NCBI GenBank assembly: GCA_964422785.1
Contig: CAYRCJ010000039.1
Span: forward strand, 1-7,396
Length of the DNA stretch: 7,396 nucleotides
Origin: CAYRCJ01 sp964422785
Lineage (GTDB): Bacteria > Patescibacteriota > Minisyncoccia > UBA11713 > 2-01-FULL-45-33
Direction: 5' to 3'
Position numbers and translations under genes: made by a program. A model generated the notes under the pieces. That model did no database searches, was not told the origin of the DNA, and saw only the letters and a list, made by a program, of their open reading frames with translations. The stretch's first letter is position 1, and each line of letters begins with the position of its first letter. This document shows, piece after piece, positions 1 through 5,187 of the stretch.

Positions 1-1
1 A

Positions 2-553
2 GACATAAAAATTCACCCCGAAGTGGCACAGCTTTTGGACGATCAATTTTGGGAACTTGGCGATGAAAAACAGAAACTCCGAAAGCAAAAATACATAGAA
101 ATGTTGAAAAAAATGGAAGCCACCCAAAGGGAGGCGGCAGGATATCTTCGCGAAGAAGTTTGCGAGCAGGTGCTGGAAACCCTGAACGTGATTATTGGCG
201 AATATTACATTTTTAAAAACATTTGCGTGCCGGTCGCCGCAGTCCGCGACGCCGCCAAATCTATTTTGGGAACAAACTTGGCGATGTTCACCGCCAAAGA
301 CGCCATCAAAGAAACCTTGAGGCTTTCCGGAGAAGTTCTTGAGCTGATGGTTGACGGCATAAAACTCGCCGGCAATGAATACTCTCTTTTGGGCCCGGAT
401 ATGACAGAAACTATAGCCGGAGAAAGAAACCGGATGAGGCGCAAATTAAAAGAATTGGAAGCGAGCGCCAAGACTGCTTTTGCGGGCGCCATTGGAACAG
501 GCGAAAAAAAATCGGAGATAATCGAAGTAGAAGCAAAGACAGTAACAAGTTAA
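2..553 (+). CDS. Unrecognised helical protein, 3' part only
   Basis: The frame is open from base 2 to the TAA at 551-553, giving 183 visible residues. An in-frame GTG at 23 has no Shine-Dalgarno before it, so the gene more likely begins upstream of the window. The visible part is charged and predicted mostly helical. It contains a Lys/Glu-rich stretch (residues 24-50 of the visible part) that could be a coiled coil, a more apolar middle (about 60-115) and a second charged helix with MRRKLKELEA. The tail is Glu/Lys-rich and looks disordered. I see no signal peptide, clear membrane segment or catalytic motif, and I do not recognise the family. It is followed immediately by an intrinsic terminator, so it is the last gene of its transcription unit. 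Confidence 0.75.
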   Translation, partial: DIKIHPEVAQLLDDQFWELGDEKQKLRKQKYIEMLKKMEATQREAAGYLREEVCEQVLETLNVIIGEYYIFKNICVPVAAVRDAAKSILGTNLAMFTAKDAIKETLRLSGEVLELMVDGIKLAGNEYSLLGPDMTETIAGERNRMRRKLKELEASAKTAFAGAIGTGEKKSEIIEVEAKTVTS

Positions 554-563
554 AAAATACAGA

Positions 564-590
564 CCATCGCTAACAAGCGATGGTTTTTTT
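564..590 (+). terminator. Intrinsic terminator after the first gene
   Basis: A perfect 7-bp stem CCATCGC / GCGATGG (564-570 with 577-583) closes a 6-base loop TAACAA. It is followed directly by seven T residues (584-590). It lies 10 bp after the stop of the preceding gene and separates it from the promoter at 607. Confidence 0.93.
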
Positions 591-606
591 ATTTTCAAAA
601 TATAAC

Positions 607-635
607 TTGACAGTATTATAACTTTGTGATACGAA
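607..635 (+). promoter_or_regulatory. Sigma70-type promoter of the iscU operon
   Basis: A perfect -35 TTGACA (607-612) is followed by a 17-bp spacer that ends in TGA, giving an extended -10 (TGn), and then TACGAA (630-635). TACGAA matches TATAAT at only three positions, but the consensus -35, ideal spacing and TGn support it. Transcription would start near 642, leaving a leader of about 47 bases before the ATG at 689. An in-frame GTG at 626 lies inside the promoter and is not the start. Confidence 0.7.
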
Positions 636-650
636 TTTTAGCAGGGAAAC

Positions 651-665
651 CCCGCCAAAGGCGGG
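651..665 (+). repeat. GC-rich palindrome in the leader
   Basis: CCCGCC-AAA-GGCGGG is a perfect 6-bp, all-G/C hairpin with a 3-base loop. It lies between the predicted transcription start and the Shine-Dalgarno at 680-684. It has no T run after it, so it is not an intrinsic terminator. A weaker competing hairpin can form from GGG (644-646) with CCC (650-652). It may be an interspersed palindromic repeat or a leader structure that protects or tunes the mRNA; the sequence does not decide between these. Confidence 0.6.
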
Positions 666-688
666 CAAGCTTGAAAAATAGGAGAAAT

Positions 689-1234
689 ATGGCAACCAAA
701 GCGATTGAAAAAGCGGGAGAAAAAAATCTGGTGAATAATACCGACTTCGAAAATTTGGCCATGAGAATCCGTAGAGAAAAGGAAGAGTATGAACAGTCGG
801 AGCTGAAAAAACAAGAAAGAATATCGACAAGCCAGTTGCGGAGAAAAAATCTAAGAATAGCCGTGGCCTCCGTGTATTTTTACCTGCGGCGGGAAATTGG
901 CAAGCCGCCGCTCGCAATGACTATCGAGGAATTTGAAATAACCGAAAAACACCTGCTTGAAAAGGCTGCGGAGGAGTGCAAAAAAAACAGGCATAAAATA
1001 CTTTTGTTCTTTGGTCACCTTACTCCATGGAACTATTATCTGAAATATGGCCGCTTTAAACTCGTAAAAACTCCTTTTGGCAATTGGAGTAATTTTCATC
1101 CATGGCTTGATATTAACTTTGGAGAAAATATAGGAAGGAGCGGCATCGATACCGCGCTTTCGATACCGCCAAACATGGAAAATCTTGTGGAAAAACTCTT
1201 CGAAAAAAGATTCGGAGTCAAAAATGCCGATTAG
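689..1234 (+). CDS. Unrecognised protein, first gene of the iscU operon
   Basis: This is a 181-residue protein. I chose the ATG at 689 because AGGAG (680-684) lies 4 bases before it; the longer reading frame from GTG 626 would begin inside the promoter. Residues 1-57 are strongly basic and acidic by turns (RIRREKEEYEQSELKKQER) and likely helical. Residues 58-68 (AVASVYFYLRR) form a short apolar helix. Residues 103-150 are rich in aromatic residues (LLFFGH, PWNYY, NWSNFHPW), which suggests a compact beta-containing core. There is only one cysteine (C97), no signal peptide and no motif I can assign. Its stop overlaps the start of the next gene by 11 bp, so the two are probably translationally coupled. 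Function is unknown; being upstream of iscU is the only clue. Confidence 0.8.
   Translation: MATKAIEKAGEKNLVNNTDFENLAMRIRREKEEYEQSELKKQERISTSQLRRKNLRIAVASVYFYLRREIGKPPLAMTIEEFEITEKHLLEKAAEECKKNRHKILLFFGHLTPWNYYLKYGRFKLVKTPFGNWSNFHPWLDINFGENIGRSGIDTALSIPPNMENLVEKLFEKRFGVKNAD
1213..1226 (+). promoter_or_regulatory. Shine-Dalgarno that fixes the start of the second operon gene
   Basis: GGAG (1214-1217), six bases, then ATG (1224-1226). The site lies inside the end of the preceding gene. It favours ATG 1224 over the ATGs at 1185 and 1308 in the same frame, neither of which has a recognisable ribosome binding site. Confidence 0.7.
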
Positions 1235-2048
1235 GCTGTGGCGTCTGGCCATACCAACCTTTAGAGAATTTGTCGCCTCAGAAAAAAGTTTGAATCTAAA
1301 ACAAAAGATGGCCGAAGAAACTCCGGACTCAACACAATTTTCAATCCCGAAGCCGCCAAAATTCATCGATTGGAAAGAAGCGGTGGAAAAATTAAAAGTC
1401 ATTGAAGGTAAATTTAAAGAAGCGATCTCCGCCGCGAAATCTCCCGATACCTTGCCGGCAATGGCATTTTATCTGGCGTTGAGGGGTGAAATAGAAGTTT
1501 TAAATTATCTCAATAATGACAAGATAAATTGTCTGGTTCCTTGGGATGAACAAATCGGCCTCCCATCTTTGGCCACTCTATCCGCGGATGCCGGAAAATT
1601 CGGAGATCTGTTTGAGGCAAGCAACGCGATGGCGGCAGTTTTAAAATCGTTTTCGGCCTGGTCTTTTTTCTTCCAAGAAACATTAAAAGACTGCACCTGC
1701 GGAAATTCCCGCGCCAGAGACGTGTTGCTCTCAAGATTTCTCAATCATAGTGTCAGAGCAGACGGCGATTCTTTATCGGTAAAACAGATGCTGGCCATTA
1801 CTTCGAACGATAAAAAACATATGCGGCATCATTACAGCGGATTTACAAAGCCCAGCCAATGGCACAACGATATGCTGATAATCTGGAGTTGTGAAAACCG
1901 CGTAACTCTTGCGAACGGCTCTGTGACTATTGAACCTAAAAAAGAAGAAAATTCCATGGAATTTAAAATGGACGGACTCAAAAATTATATTTTCGAACTA
2001 ATTTCTGAATTTGAAAACAAAGACAGCAAAGTATATAATTTATCTTAG
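1224..2048 (+). CDS. Unrecognised protein, second gene of the iscU operon
   Basis: This is a 274-residue protein, likely cytoplasmic, starting at ATG 1224 and overlapping the preceding gene by 11 bp. Starting at ATG 1308 would remove 28 residues and is less supported. A basic N-terminus and a Pro-rich segment (IPKPPKF, 41-47) precede a helical region (50-155) with apolar helices around 78-95 and 133-152. The C-terminal half holds a CTC pair (C157, C159), C223 and a His cluster (KHMRHHYSG, 198-206, and H214). These could bind metal, but the spacing fits no motif I know. The end (236-274) is charged and helical. I do not recognise the family. It lies 17 bp before iscU on the same transcript, so a role in Fe-S metabolism is possible by context only. 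Confidence 0.8.
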   Translation: MPIRLWRLAIPTFREFVASEKSLNLKQKMAEETPDSTQFSIPKPPKFIDWKEAVEKLKVIEGKFKEAISAAKSPDTLPAMAFYLALRGEIEVLNYLNNDKINCLVPWDEQIGLPSLATLSADAGKFGDLFEASNAMAAVLKSFSAWSFFFQETLKDCTCGNSRARDVLLSRFLNHSVRADGDSLSVKQMLAITSNDKKHMRHHYSGFTKPSQWHNDMLIIWSCENRVTLANGSVTIEPKKEENSMEFKMDGLKNYIFELISEFENKDSKVYNLS

Positions 2049-2065
2049 AAATTTGAGGAATCAAA

Positions 2066-2551
2066 ATGCCCTATTCGGACAAAGTAATAGATCACTTCGA
2101 CAACCCGAGAAATACAGGTTCGCTTCCAAAAGAAGATCAAAACGTCGGCACGGGACTGGTGGGGGCGCCTGAATGCGGCGATGTAATGAAACTTCAGATT
2201 AAAGTGACTTTCAGGCATCAGTGTTTGAATTGTCAAAATATCTGGGAAAGTGAAACCCAAGAAGCAACCTGCAGAGACGGAAAATGCCTGAGTGCCAAAC
2301 TTAACATTCAAGAAATTATCGTCGACAGCAAATTTAAAACATTCGGATGCGGATCCGCCATAGCGAGCTCATCGCTGGCCACGGAATGGATAAAAGGCAA
2401 AACTTTAGCGGAAGCGCTGGCGATTAAAAATACGGATATAGTGAAAGAGCTCTCGCTCCCGCCCGTGAAAATCCATTGTTCGGTGCTGGCGGAAGACGCG
2501 ATAAAAGCAGCAATCAAAGATTGGAAAAACAAACAAAACCCTGTTCAATAA
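2066..2551 (+). CDS. iscU: IscU-type Fe-S cluster scaffold with a four-cysteine insertion
   Basis: IscU is the cytoplasmic scaffold on which sulfur from a cysteine desulfurase and iron are built into [2Fe-2S] clusters before transfer to apoproteins. The protein has 161 residues, against about 128 in E. coli. It keeps the full IscU signature: VIDHFDNPRNTGS, C37 and D39 in APECGDVMKL, C95 in FGCGSAIASSS, H137 and C138, and LPPVK (131-135), the motif bound by the chaperone HscA. Relative to E. coli it gains about 32 residues (roughly 48-83) between the first and second ligand cysteines, with C53, C56, C69 and C74. SufU proteins also carry an insertion, but between the second and third ligand cysteines, and they lack LPPVK. 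Start: ATG 2066, with GAGG 7 bases upstream. No desulfurase or HscA/HscB gene is in the window. Assignment to the IscU family is near certain. Confidence 0.96.
   Translation: MPYSDKVIDHFDNPRNTGSLPKEDQNVGTGLVGAPECGDVMKLQIKVTFRHQCLNCQNIWESETQEATCRDGKCLSAKLNIQEIIVDSKFKTFGCGSAIASSSLATEWIKGKTLAEALAIKNTDIVKELSLPPVKIHCSVLAEDAIKAAIKDWKNKQNPVQ
2207..2314 (+). other. Zinc-ribbon-like insertion inside iscU
   Basis: This stretch encodes IscU residues 48-83, replacing the short turn that joins two beta strands in ordinary IscU (after KLQIKV and before the strand leading to FKTFGCG). It has the pattern C-x2-C-x12-C-x4-C (C53, C56, C69, C74). Two closely spaced cysteine pairs separated by a short strand-and-turn region are typical of zinc ribbons or rubredoxin-like knuckles; the final C-x4-C is wider than the usual C-x2-C. 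The frame is kept on both sides, so it is a coding insertion and not a sequencing error. Metal binding is inferred. Confidence 0.75.
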
Positions 2552-2562
2552 CAGGGTTTTTT
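2535..2562 (+). terminator. Intrinsic terminator overlapping the iscU stop codon
   Basis: The 7-bp stem CCCTGTT / AACAGGG (2539-2545 with 2550-2556) has loop CAAT and is followed by six T residues (2557-2562). An A run at 2535-2538 can pair with the Ts. The 5' arm encodes the last residues of IscU (NPV), and the TAA stop (2549-2551) sits in the loop and the 3' arm. The rightward operon ends here. Confidence 0.92.
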
Positions 2563-2570
2563 GTTATATT
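2542..2570 (+). promoter_or_regulatory. Extended -10 promoter giving a leaderless transcript
   Basis: TGTTATATT (2562-2570) is an extended -10 (TGn + TATATT). A transcription start 7 bases downstream falls on 2577, the A of the next gene's ATG. That gene has no Shine-Dalgarno, which fits a leaderless mRNA. A poor -35 (TGTTCA, 2542-2547, 17-bp spacing) lies within the iscU terminator. The prediction rests mainly on the extended -10. Confidence 0.55.
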
Positions 2571-2576
2571 GATTTC

Positions 2577-3257
2577 ATGAAATATATTATCTCTTCAATA
2601 CTCATAAGTTTATTAGGATACTCATTCGCCTTGGCGGATACCAAAGCCGACTTTAGCATTTCCTCGGCAGGAGAGGTTCATTTTATCGGCGCAGATCTCT
2701 TGAGAAAGCACGCCTCAAATTTATACACGGTTGAAACTTGGGGCTTCAGATGGCTTACGAATATCCCCTACGGAACAAAAATAGAATCAATGTACGGAGC
2801 CCCGGTCGCGCCGGAAGATGTACAGGAGGGACATTTGTTGGATATGACAGGCAAACTTGTCCTGCAAGATTCCATATATCAAATAGAAGCGGTTTATATA
2901 AAAGATTTATCTATAACCACGGGGACTCCTCCGCCTCCGCCGGCCCCGATCTCTCCGCCGACTCCTCTGCCGCCAACACCCAAGCCCGCGCCCGCCCCGG
3001 AAGTTAAAAAAATCCCGGTGGCAGCCTCTCAAGGATTAACAATGAATTTAAAAAACGGGTACAGAGGAGGACAAGTTACAATTCTCCAAAAATTTCTTAA
3101 AAAACAAAACATTCTTGATGACGGTTCGGTGACAGGAATCTTCGGACAATCAACGGAAGACGCTCTCAAAAAATTCCAGGAAGCAAACGCCCTGGAAGCA
3201 TCCGGCACCACCGGCCCAAAAACAAGAACTTTAATTAATTCCCTTTTGGTGAAATAG
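2577..3257 (+). CDS. Secreted protein with DUF5666-like domain and peptidoglycan-binding domain
   Basis: This is a 226-residue protein that probably anchors to the cell wall. Residues 1-20 are a signal peptide: MKYI, an apolar core, and likely cleavage after ALA. Residues about 26-112 resemble the small beta-barrel DUF5666 repeat common in Patescibacteria (GEVHFIG, VETWGFRW, EDVQEGHLLDMTGKL, IEAVYIKDL). Residues 115-142 form a Pro/Ala linker, which makes the local DNA unusually GC-rich. Residues 156-224 are a PG_binding_1 domain: LKNGYRGGQVTILQKFL, GIFGQSTEDALKKFQ, TGPKTRTLINSL. No catalytic domain is present, so it is probably a wall-binding or adaptor protein and not a hydrolase. There is no ribosome binding site before ATG 2577; translation is probably leaderless. 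Its 3' end overlaps the convergent gene by 23 bp. Confidence 0.9.
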   Translation: MKYIISSILISLLGYSFALADTKADFSISSAGEVHFIGADLLRKHASNLYTVETWGFRWLTNIPYGTKIESMYGAPVAPEDVQEGHLLDMTGKLVLQDSIYQIEAVYIKDLSITTGTPPPPPAPISPPTPLPPTPKPAPAPEVKKIPVAASQGLTMNLKNGYRGGQVTILQKFLKKQNILDDGSVTGIFGQSTEDALKKFQEANALEASGTTGPKTRTLINSLLVK

Positions 3258-3732
3258 GCTTGTACAGCTCCCTGTCTATCTGGCGGTCAAAACAAATTCT
3301 GCCCGCTTCGTGATCCCAAATCTCCGAAACCGTAATTCCTCCGGCATAAGAACCTGGTGCCGGCAACGCTATGGGCTTGGAATAAACTTGGTTCAAAGAC
3401 CTGACATTGCGATTTACATTAGGTAAATCAAAAATAGCACAGAGGAAAAATTTGGCTTCTCCGCTTTTTTTGTATTCATATGGAGCCGAACTTTCCGGGT
3501 CTTTAGGGATTGTTATGCCGCGGATATCATCTCTCAGATCATCGGGTGTTTCCGGCAGGCGATTTTTTTGCTGCCAATAATTTATTATTTCCGATTGAAT
3601 CGATTGAAGGTCAGATATTCTTCTTTCATCGAATTTTCTTAACCTTTCGGTTTTGGGCGAACCGACTATAAAAAAACCCCAAATGACCGCCGCCAAAACT
3701 ACGCAGATAACCCCGTAAATAAAAACTTTCAT
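3235..3732 (-). CDS. Single-pass membrane protein paired with DUF5671 protein
   Basis: This is a 165-residue protein with one N-terminal membrane segment (about 4-24) preceded by a single Lys. The rest is probably outside the membrane. Recognisable blocks are SPKTERLRKFDERRISDLQS (25-44), the YWQQKNRLP region, a PKDPESSAPYEY segment, FFLCAIF, and a C-terminal WDHEAGRICFDRQIDRELY stretch. I recall this arrangement from many Parcubacteria proteins encoded beside DUF5671 proteins. The DP-x-YEY block also resembles the C-terminal part of type II pseudopilins (GspG-like), but there is no prepilin peptidase motif. Its ATG abuts the TAA of the upstream DUF5671 gene with no gap, so translation is probably coupled. 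Two cysteines (in FFLCAIF and RICFDR) could form a disulfide. Function is unknown. Confidence 0.85.
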   Translation of the reverse strand: MKVFIYGVICVVLAAVIWGFFIVGSPKTERLRKFDERRISDLQSIQSEIINYWQQKNRLPETPDDLRDDIRGITIPKDPESSAPYEYKKSGEAKFFLCAIFDLPNVNRNVRSLNQVYSKPIALPAPGSYAGGITVSEIWDHEAGRICFDRQIDRELYKPISPKGN

Positions 3733-4215
3733 TTATTCGGTTTTATGTCTTTTAATATCAGCGAGGTAATACCCGAATATTGATCCTGCCACAAAGAAAA
3801 CGGTAACAATTTTAAGCAAAAATCTTTGCGTAAGCTCTCCGCCCAAAAGATTGTATATTAAGGTTACGAGATCGCCTATTATAATAATGGAAGCCAAAAA
3901 TAACGTAAAATAAATAAGCCATTTCCGGATCCTCAGATCCCTTTTCTCCGGGAACTTGTCGTAACTCATGTTTAAAAACCAGCTTACCAAAACATAAACA
4001 GGAAAAACTATAATCAAAACAGATATATACCATCGGATTGAGTTGTAGGAAAAATCAGGCGCAAAAGAATTTCCGGCCAAAGGATCGGGAAGCCAAATAT
4101 TTATGTATTCAAAAACCAAAAAAATAAAACTGATCGCGCTGGCATATAGCGTGATTATGCCAAGAAGGTGAAGAAATACGTCTTTTGGAGAAGCTTTTAT
4201 GATATTTTTTTCCAT
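3733..4215 (-). CDS. DUF5671-type four-helix membrane protein
   Basis: This is a 160-residue integral membrane protein with four predicted helices (about 14-38, 62-82, 98-121, 131-151). The pattern SPKDVFLHLLGIITLYASAI, EYINIWLPDP, IRWYISVLIIVFPVYVLVSW, RIRKWLIYFTLFLA, GDLVTLIYNLLGGELT and FGYYLADIKR matches my recollection of DUF5671, a family typical of Patescibacteria. The function is not known. I chose ATG 4215; the frame stays open further upstream inside mutM, but that extension is an out-of-frame shadow of the mutM zinc finger and has no membrane character. The start is 19 bp after the mutM stop, without a convincing Shine-Dalgarno, so re-initiation after mutM is likely. The stop directly abuts the next gene. 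Confidence 0.9.
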   Translation of the reverse strand: MEKNIIKASPKDVFLHLLGIITLYASAISFIFLVFEYINIWLPDPLAGNSFAPDFSYNSIRWYISVLIIVFPVYVLVSWFLNMSYDKFPEKRDLRIRKWLIYFTLFLASIIIIGDLVTLIYNLLGGELTQRFLLKIVTVFFVAGSIFGYYLADIKRHKTE

Positions 4216-4234
4216 TATTATAATTTTAGCAAAC

Positions 4235-5047
4235 TTAAATCCTTTGGCAAAACTCGCACAAGTGCGCCGTCCTTCCGGCAACTTTGATTTTTGAAATTTT
4301 ATTCTTGCATCTTCGACAATTCTCGCCGAATCTGCCGTAAACCAAGCGCACATCCTGATATCTGCCTGCGCGGCCGGAGCTGTCTTTGAAATCCCGTATG
4401 GAGCTGCCGCGCAATTTTATGGACTTACGTAAAATTGTCCTCATCGCGTAAAAAATATTTTTTATTTCCTCCGAAGATAGAGAGCTTGCCGGCTTCAGGG
4501 GGGAAACGCCCGCCGACCATAAGATATCATCCGAGTATATATTGCCTATTCCGGCTATAATTTTTTGATCAAGCAAAACTTGTTTTATTTTTCTTTTTTG
4601 TCTTTTAATTATTCCCCCGAACTCTTTGAGAGAAAGATTTTTATCCAGGGGCTCGGGGCCAAATCCTTTCATGTATTCTGATTTTTCTATATTATCGGCG
4701 GCGTCAAATAAAATTTTGGCAAATCTTCGTTTGTCGGAGAAAACCAGCGCTAACTTTTTGTCCAAATAAAAAATTACTCTGGCGTATTTTACCTGTCTGG
4801 CCATCGAGTGGGTGCTCAAGATAAAATGCCCGGTCATTTTGGGATGGATCAAAAGAAGAGTATTTTTATTTGTGTAAATAAGCACATTTTTGGCCCTTCT
4901 TTTTATTTGTTTTATTTTTGATCCTTTAATTTTTCTCAGCATCTTTGCAAAAAAAGGCGTGTCGGACCAAACATCCAAAATAGCGCGTCCCCGGACGCGC
5001 CTATTTAAGTCTCCGACCATTGTTTCTACTTCAGGTAATTCAGGCAT
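4235..5047 (-). CDS. mutM: Formamidopyrimidine-DNA glycosylase (Fpg/MutM)
   Basis: This bifunctional DNA glycosylase/AP lyase removes oxidised purines such as 8-oxoguanine and FapyG in base-excision repair. The 270-residue length is normal for the family. Visible features: MPELPEVE, with Pro2 the Schiff-base nucleophile after Met removal and Glu3; Lys53 in the RRAKNVL loop; HPKMTG with Met71; DKRRF with Arg107 and Phe109, the set that fills the gap left by the flipped base; the helix-two-turn-helix IAGIGNIYSDDILW with Asn169; and a C-terminal zinc finger C244-x2-C247-x16-C264-x2-C267 with Arg259. All key residues are present, so it should be active. No Shine-Dalgarno precedes ATG 5047; a TATAAA (5057-5062, minus strand) would give a leader of only a few bases. 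It lies 18 bp downstream of the palindromic element and leads the three-gene leftward unit. Confidence 0.98.
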   Translation of the reverse strand: MPELPEVETMVGDLNRRVRGRAILDVWSDTPFFAKMLRKIKGSKIKQIKRRAKNVLIYTNKNTLLLIHPKMTGHFILSTHSMARQVKYARVIFYLDKKLALVFSDKRRFAKILFDAADNIEKSEYMKGFGPEPLDKNLSLKEFGGIIKRQKRKIKQVLLDQKIIAGIGNIYSDDILWSAGVSPLKPASSLSSEEIKNIFYAMRTILRKSIKLRGSSIRDFKDSSGRAGRYQDVRLVYGRFGENCRRCKNKISKIKVAGRTAHLCEFCQRI

Positions 5048-5065
5048 GGTTAAAAATTTATATTT

Positions 5066-5187
5066 TAACTAAAAATAAAAGATGGTGCCCTTTCGAACCC
5101 TTGCGCAGCGCGACGGCGCGAGCAGAGAAATTTTTCAGCAGAAAAATATTCGTGGTGAGAAAAGGTACTATCTTTTATTTTTAGTTA
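5066..5187. repeat. 122-bp palindromic MITE-like element
   Basis: A perfect 18-bp inverted repeat (TAACTAAAAATAAAAGAT at 5066-5083; its reverse complement at 5170-5187) bounds the element. Pairing continues inward, with wobble pairs and a few mismatches, to about 5100/5153. Inside are two further hairpins: 5100-5106 with 5116-5122 (7 bp, one G-T) and TTTTTC/GAAAAA at 5131-5136 with 5141-5146 (loop AGCA). As RNA it would make a three-way junction on either strand. Each end starts with TA, so a TA target duplication of the Tc1/mariner-IS630 kind is possible but cannot be separated from the repeat itself. There is no ORF inside. The right end contains the stop codon of the cyclase gene; the left end is 18 bp from mutM. 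Each strand ends in a T-rich tract, so it may also terminate transcription. Confidence 0.8.

Noticed and set aside
626..688. Longer N-terminus for the first iscU-operon gene from GTG 626
   Set aside because: The GTG lies between the -35 and -10 of the likely promoter, and AGGAG sits correctly before ATG 689.
1185..1223. Start of the second operon gene at ATG 1185
   Set aside because: It would overlap the preceding gene by 50 bp with no ribosome binding site; ATG 1224 has GGAG at good spacing.
2066..2551. Possibility that iscU is SufU or a frameshifted gene
   Set aside because: LPPVK and the ligand spacing are Isc-type, the extra segment is not at the SufU position, and the frame is kept across it with full identity to the family on both sides.
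2738..3007. Second rightward reading frame through the peptidoglycan-binding protein gene
   Set aside because: It is an out-of-frame shadow lengthened by the GC-rich Pro linker, with no ribosome binding site or recognisable protein.
4217..4222. Perfect TATAAT (minus strand) just before the DUF5671 start
   Set aside because: It ends one base before the start codon, so transcription would begin inside the gene; no -35 is visible. Probably chance in an A/T-rich gap.
4216..4353. N-terminal extension of the DUF5671 protein to 4353
   Set aside because: The extra residues come from reading the mutM zinc-finger region in another frame; ATG 4215 begins the family-like sequence.
5084..5104. tRNA-like sequence: on the minus strand GGGTTCGAAAGGG followed by CACCA resembles a T-loop and CCA end
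   Set aside because: The stem that should follow TTCGAAA is not complementary to the GGG before it, and no D-arm, anticodon arm or acceptor stem can be built around it.
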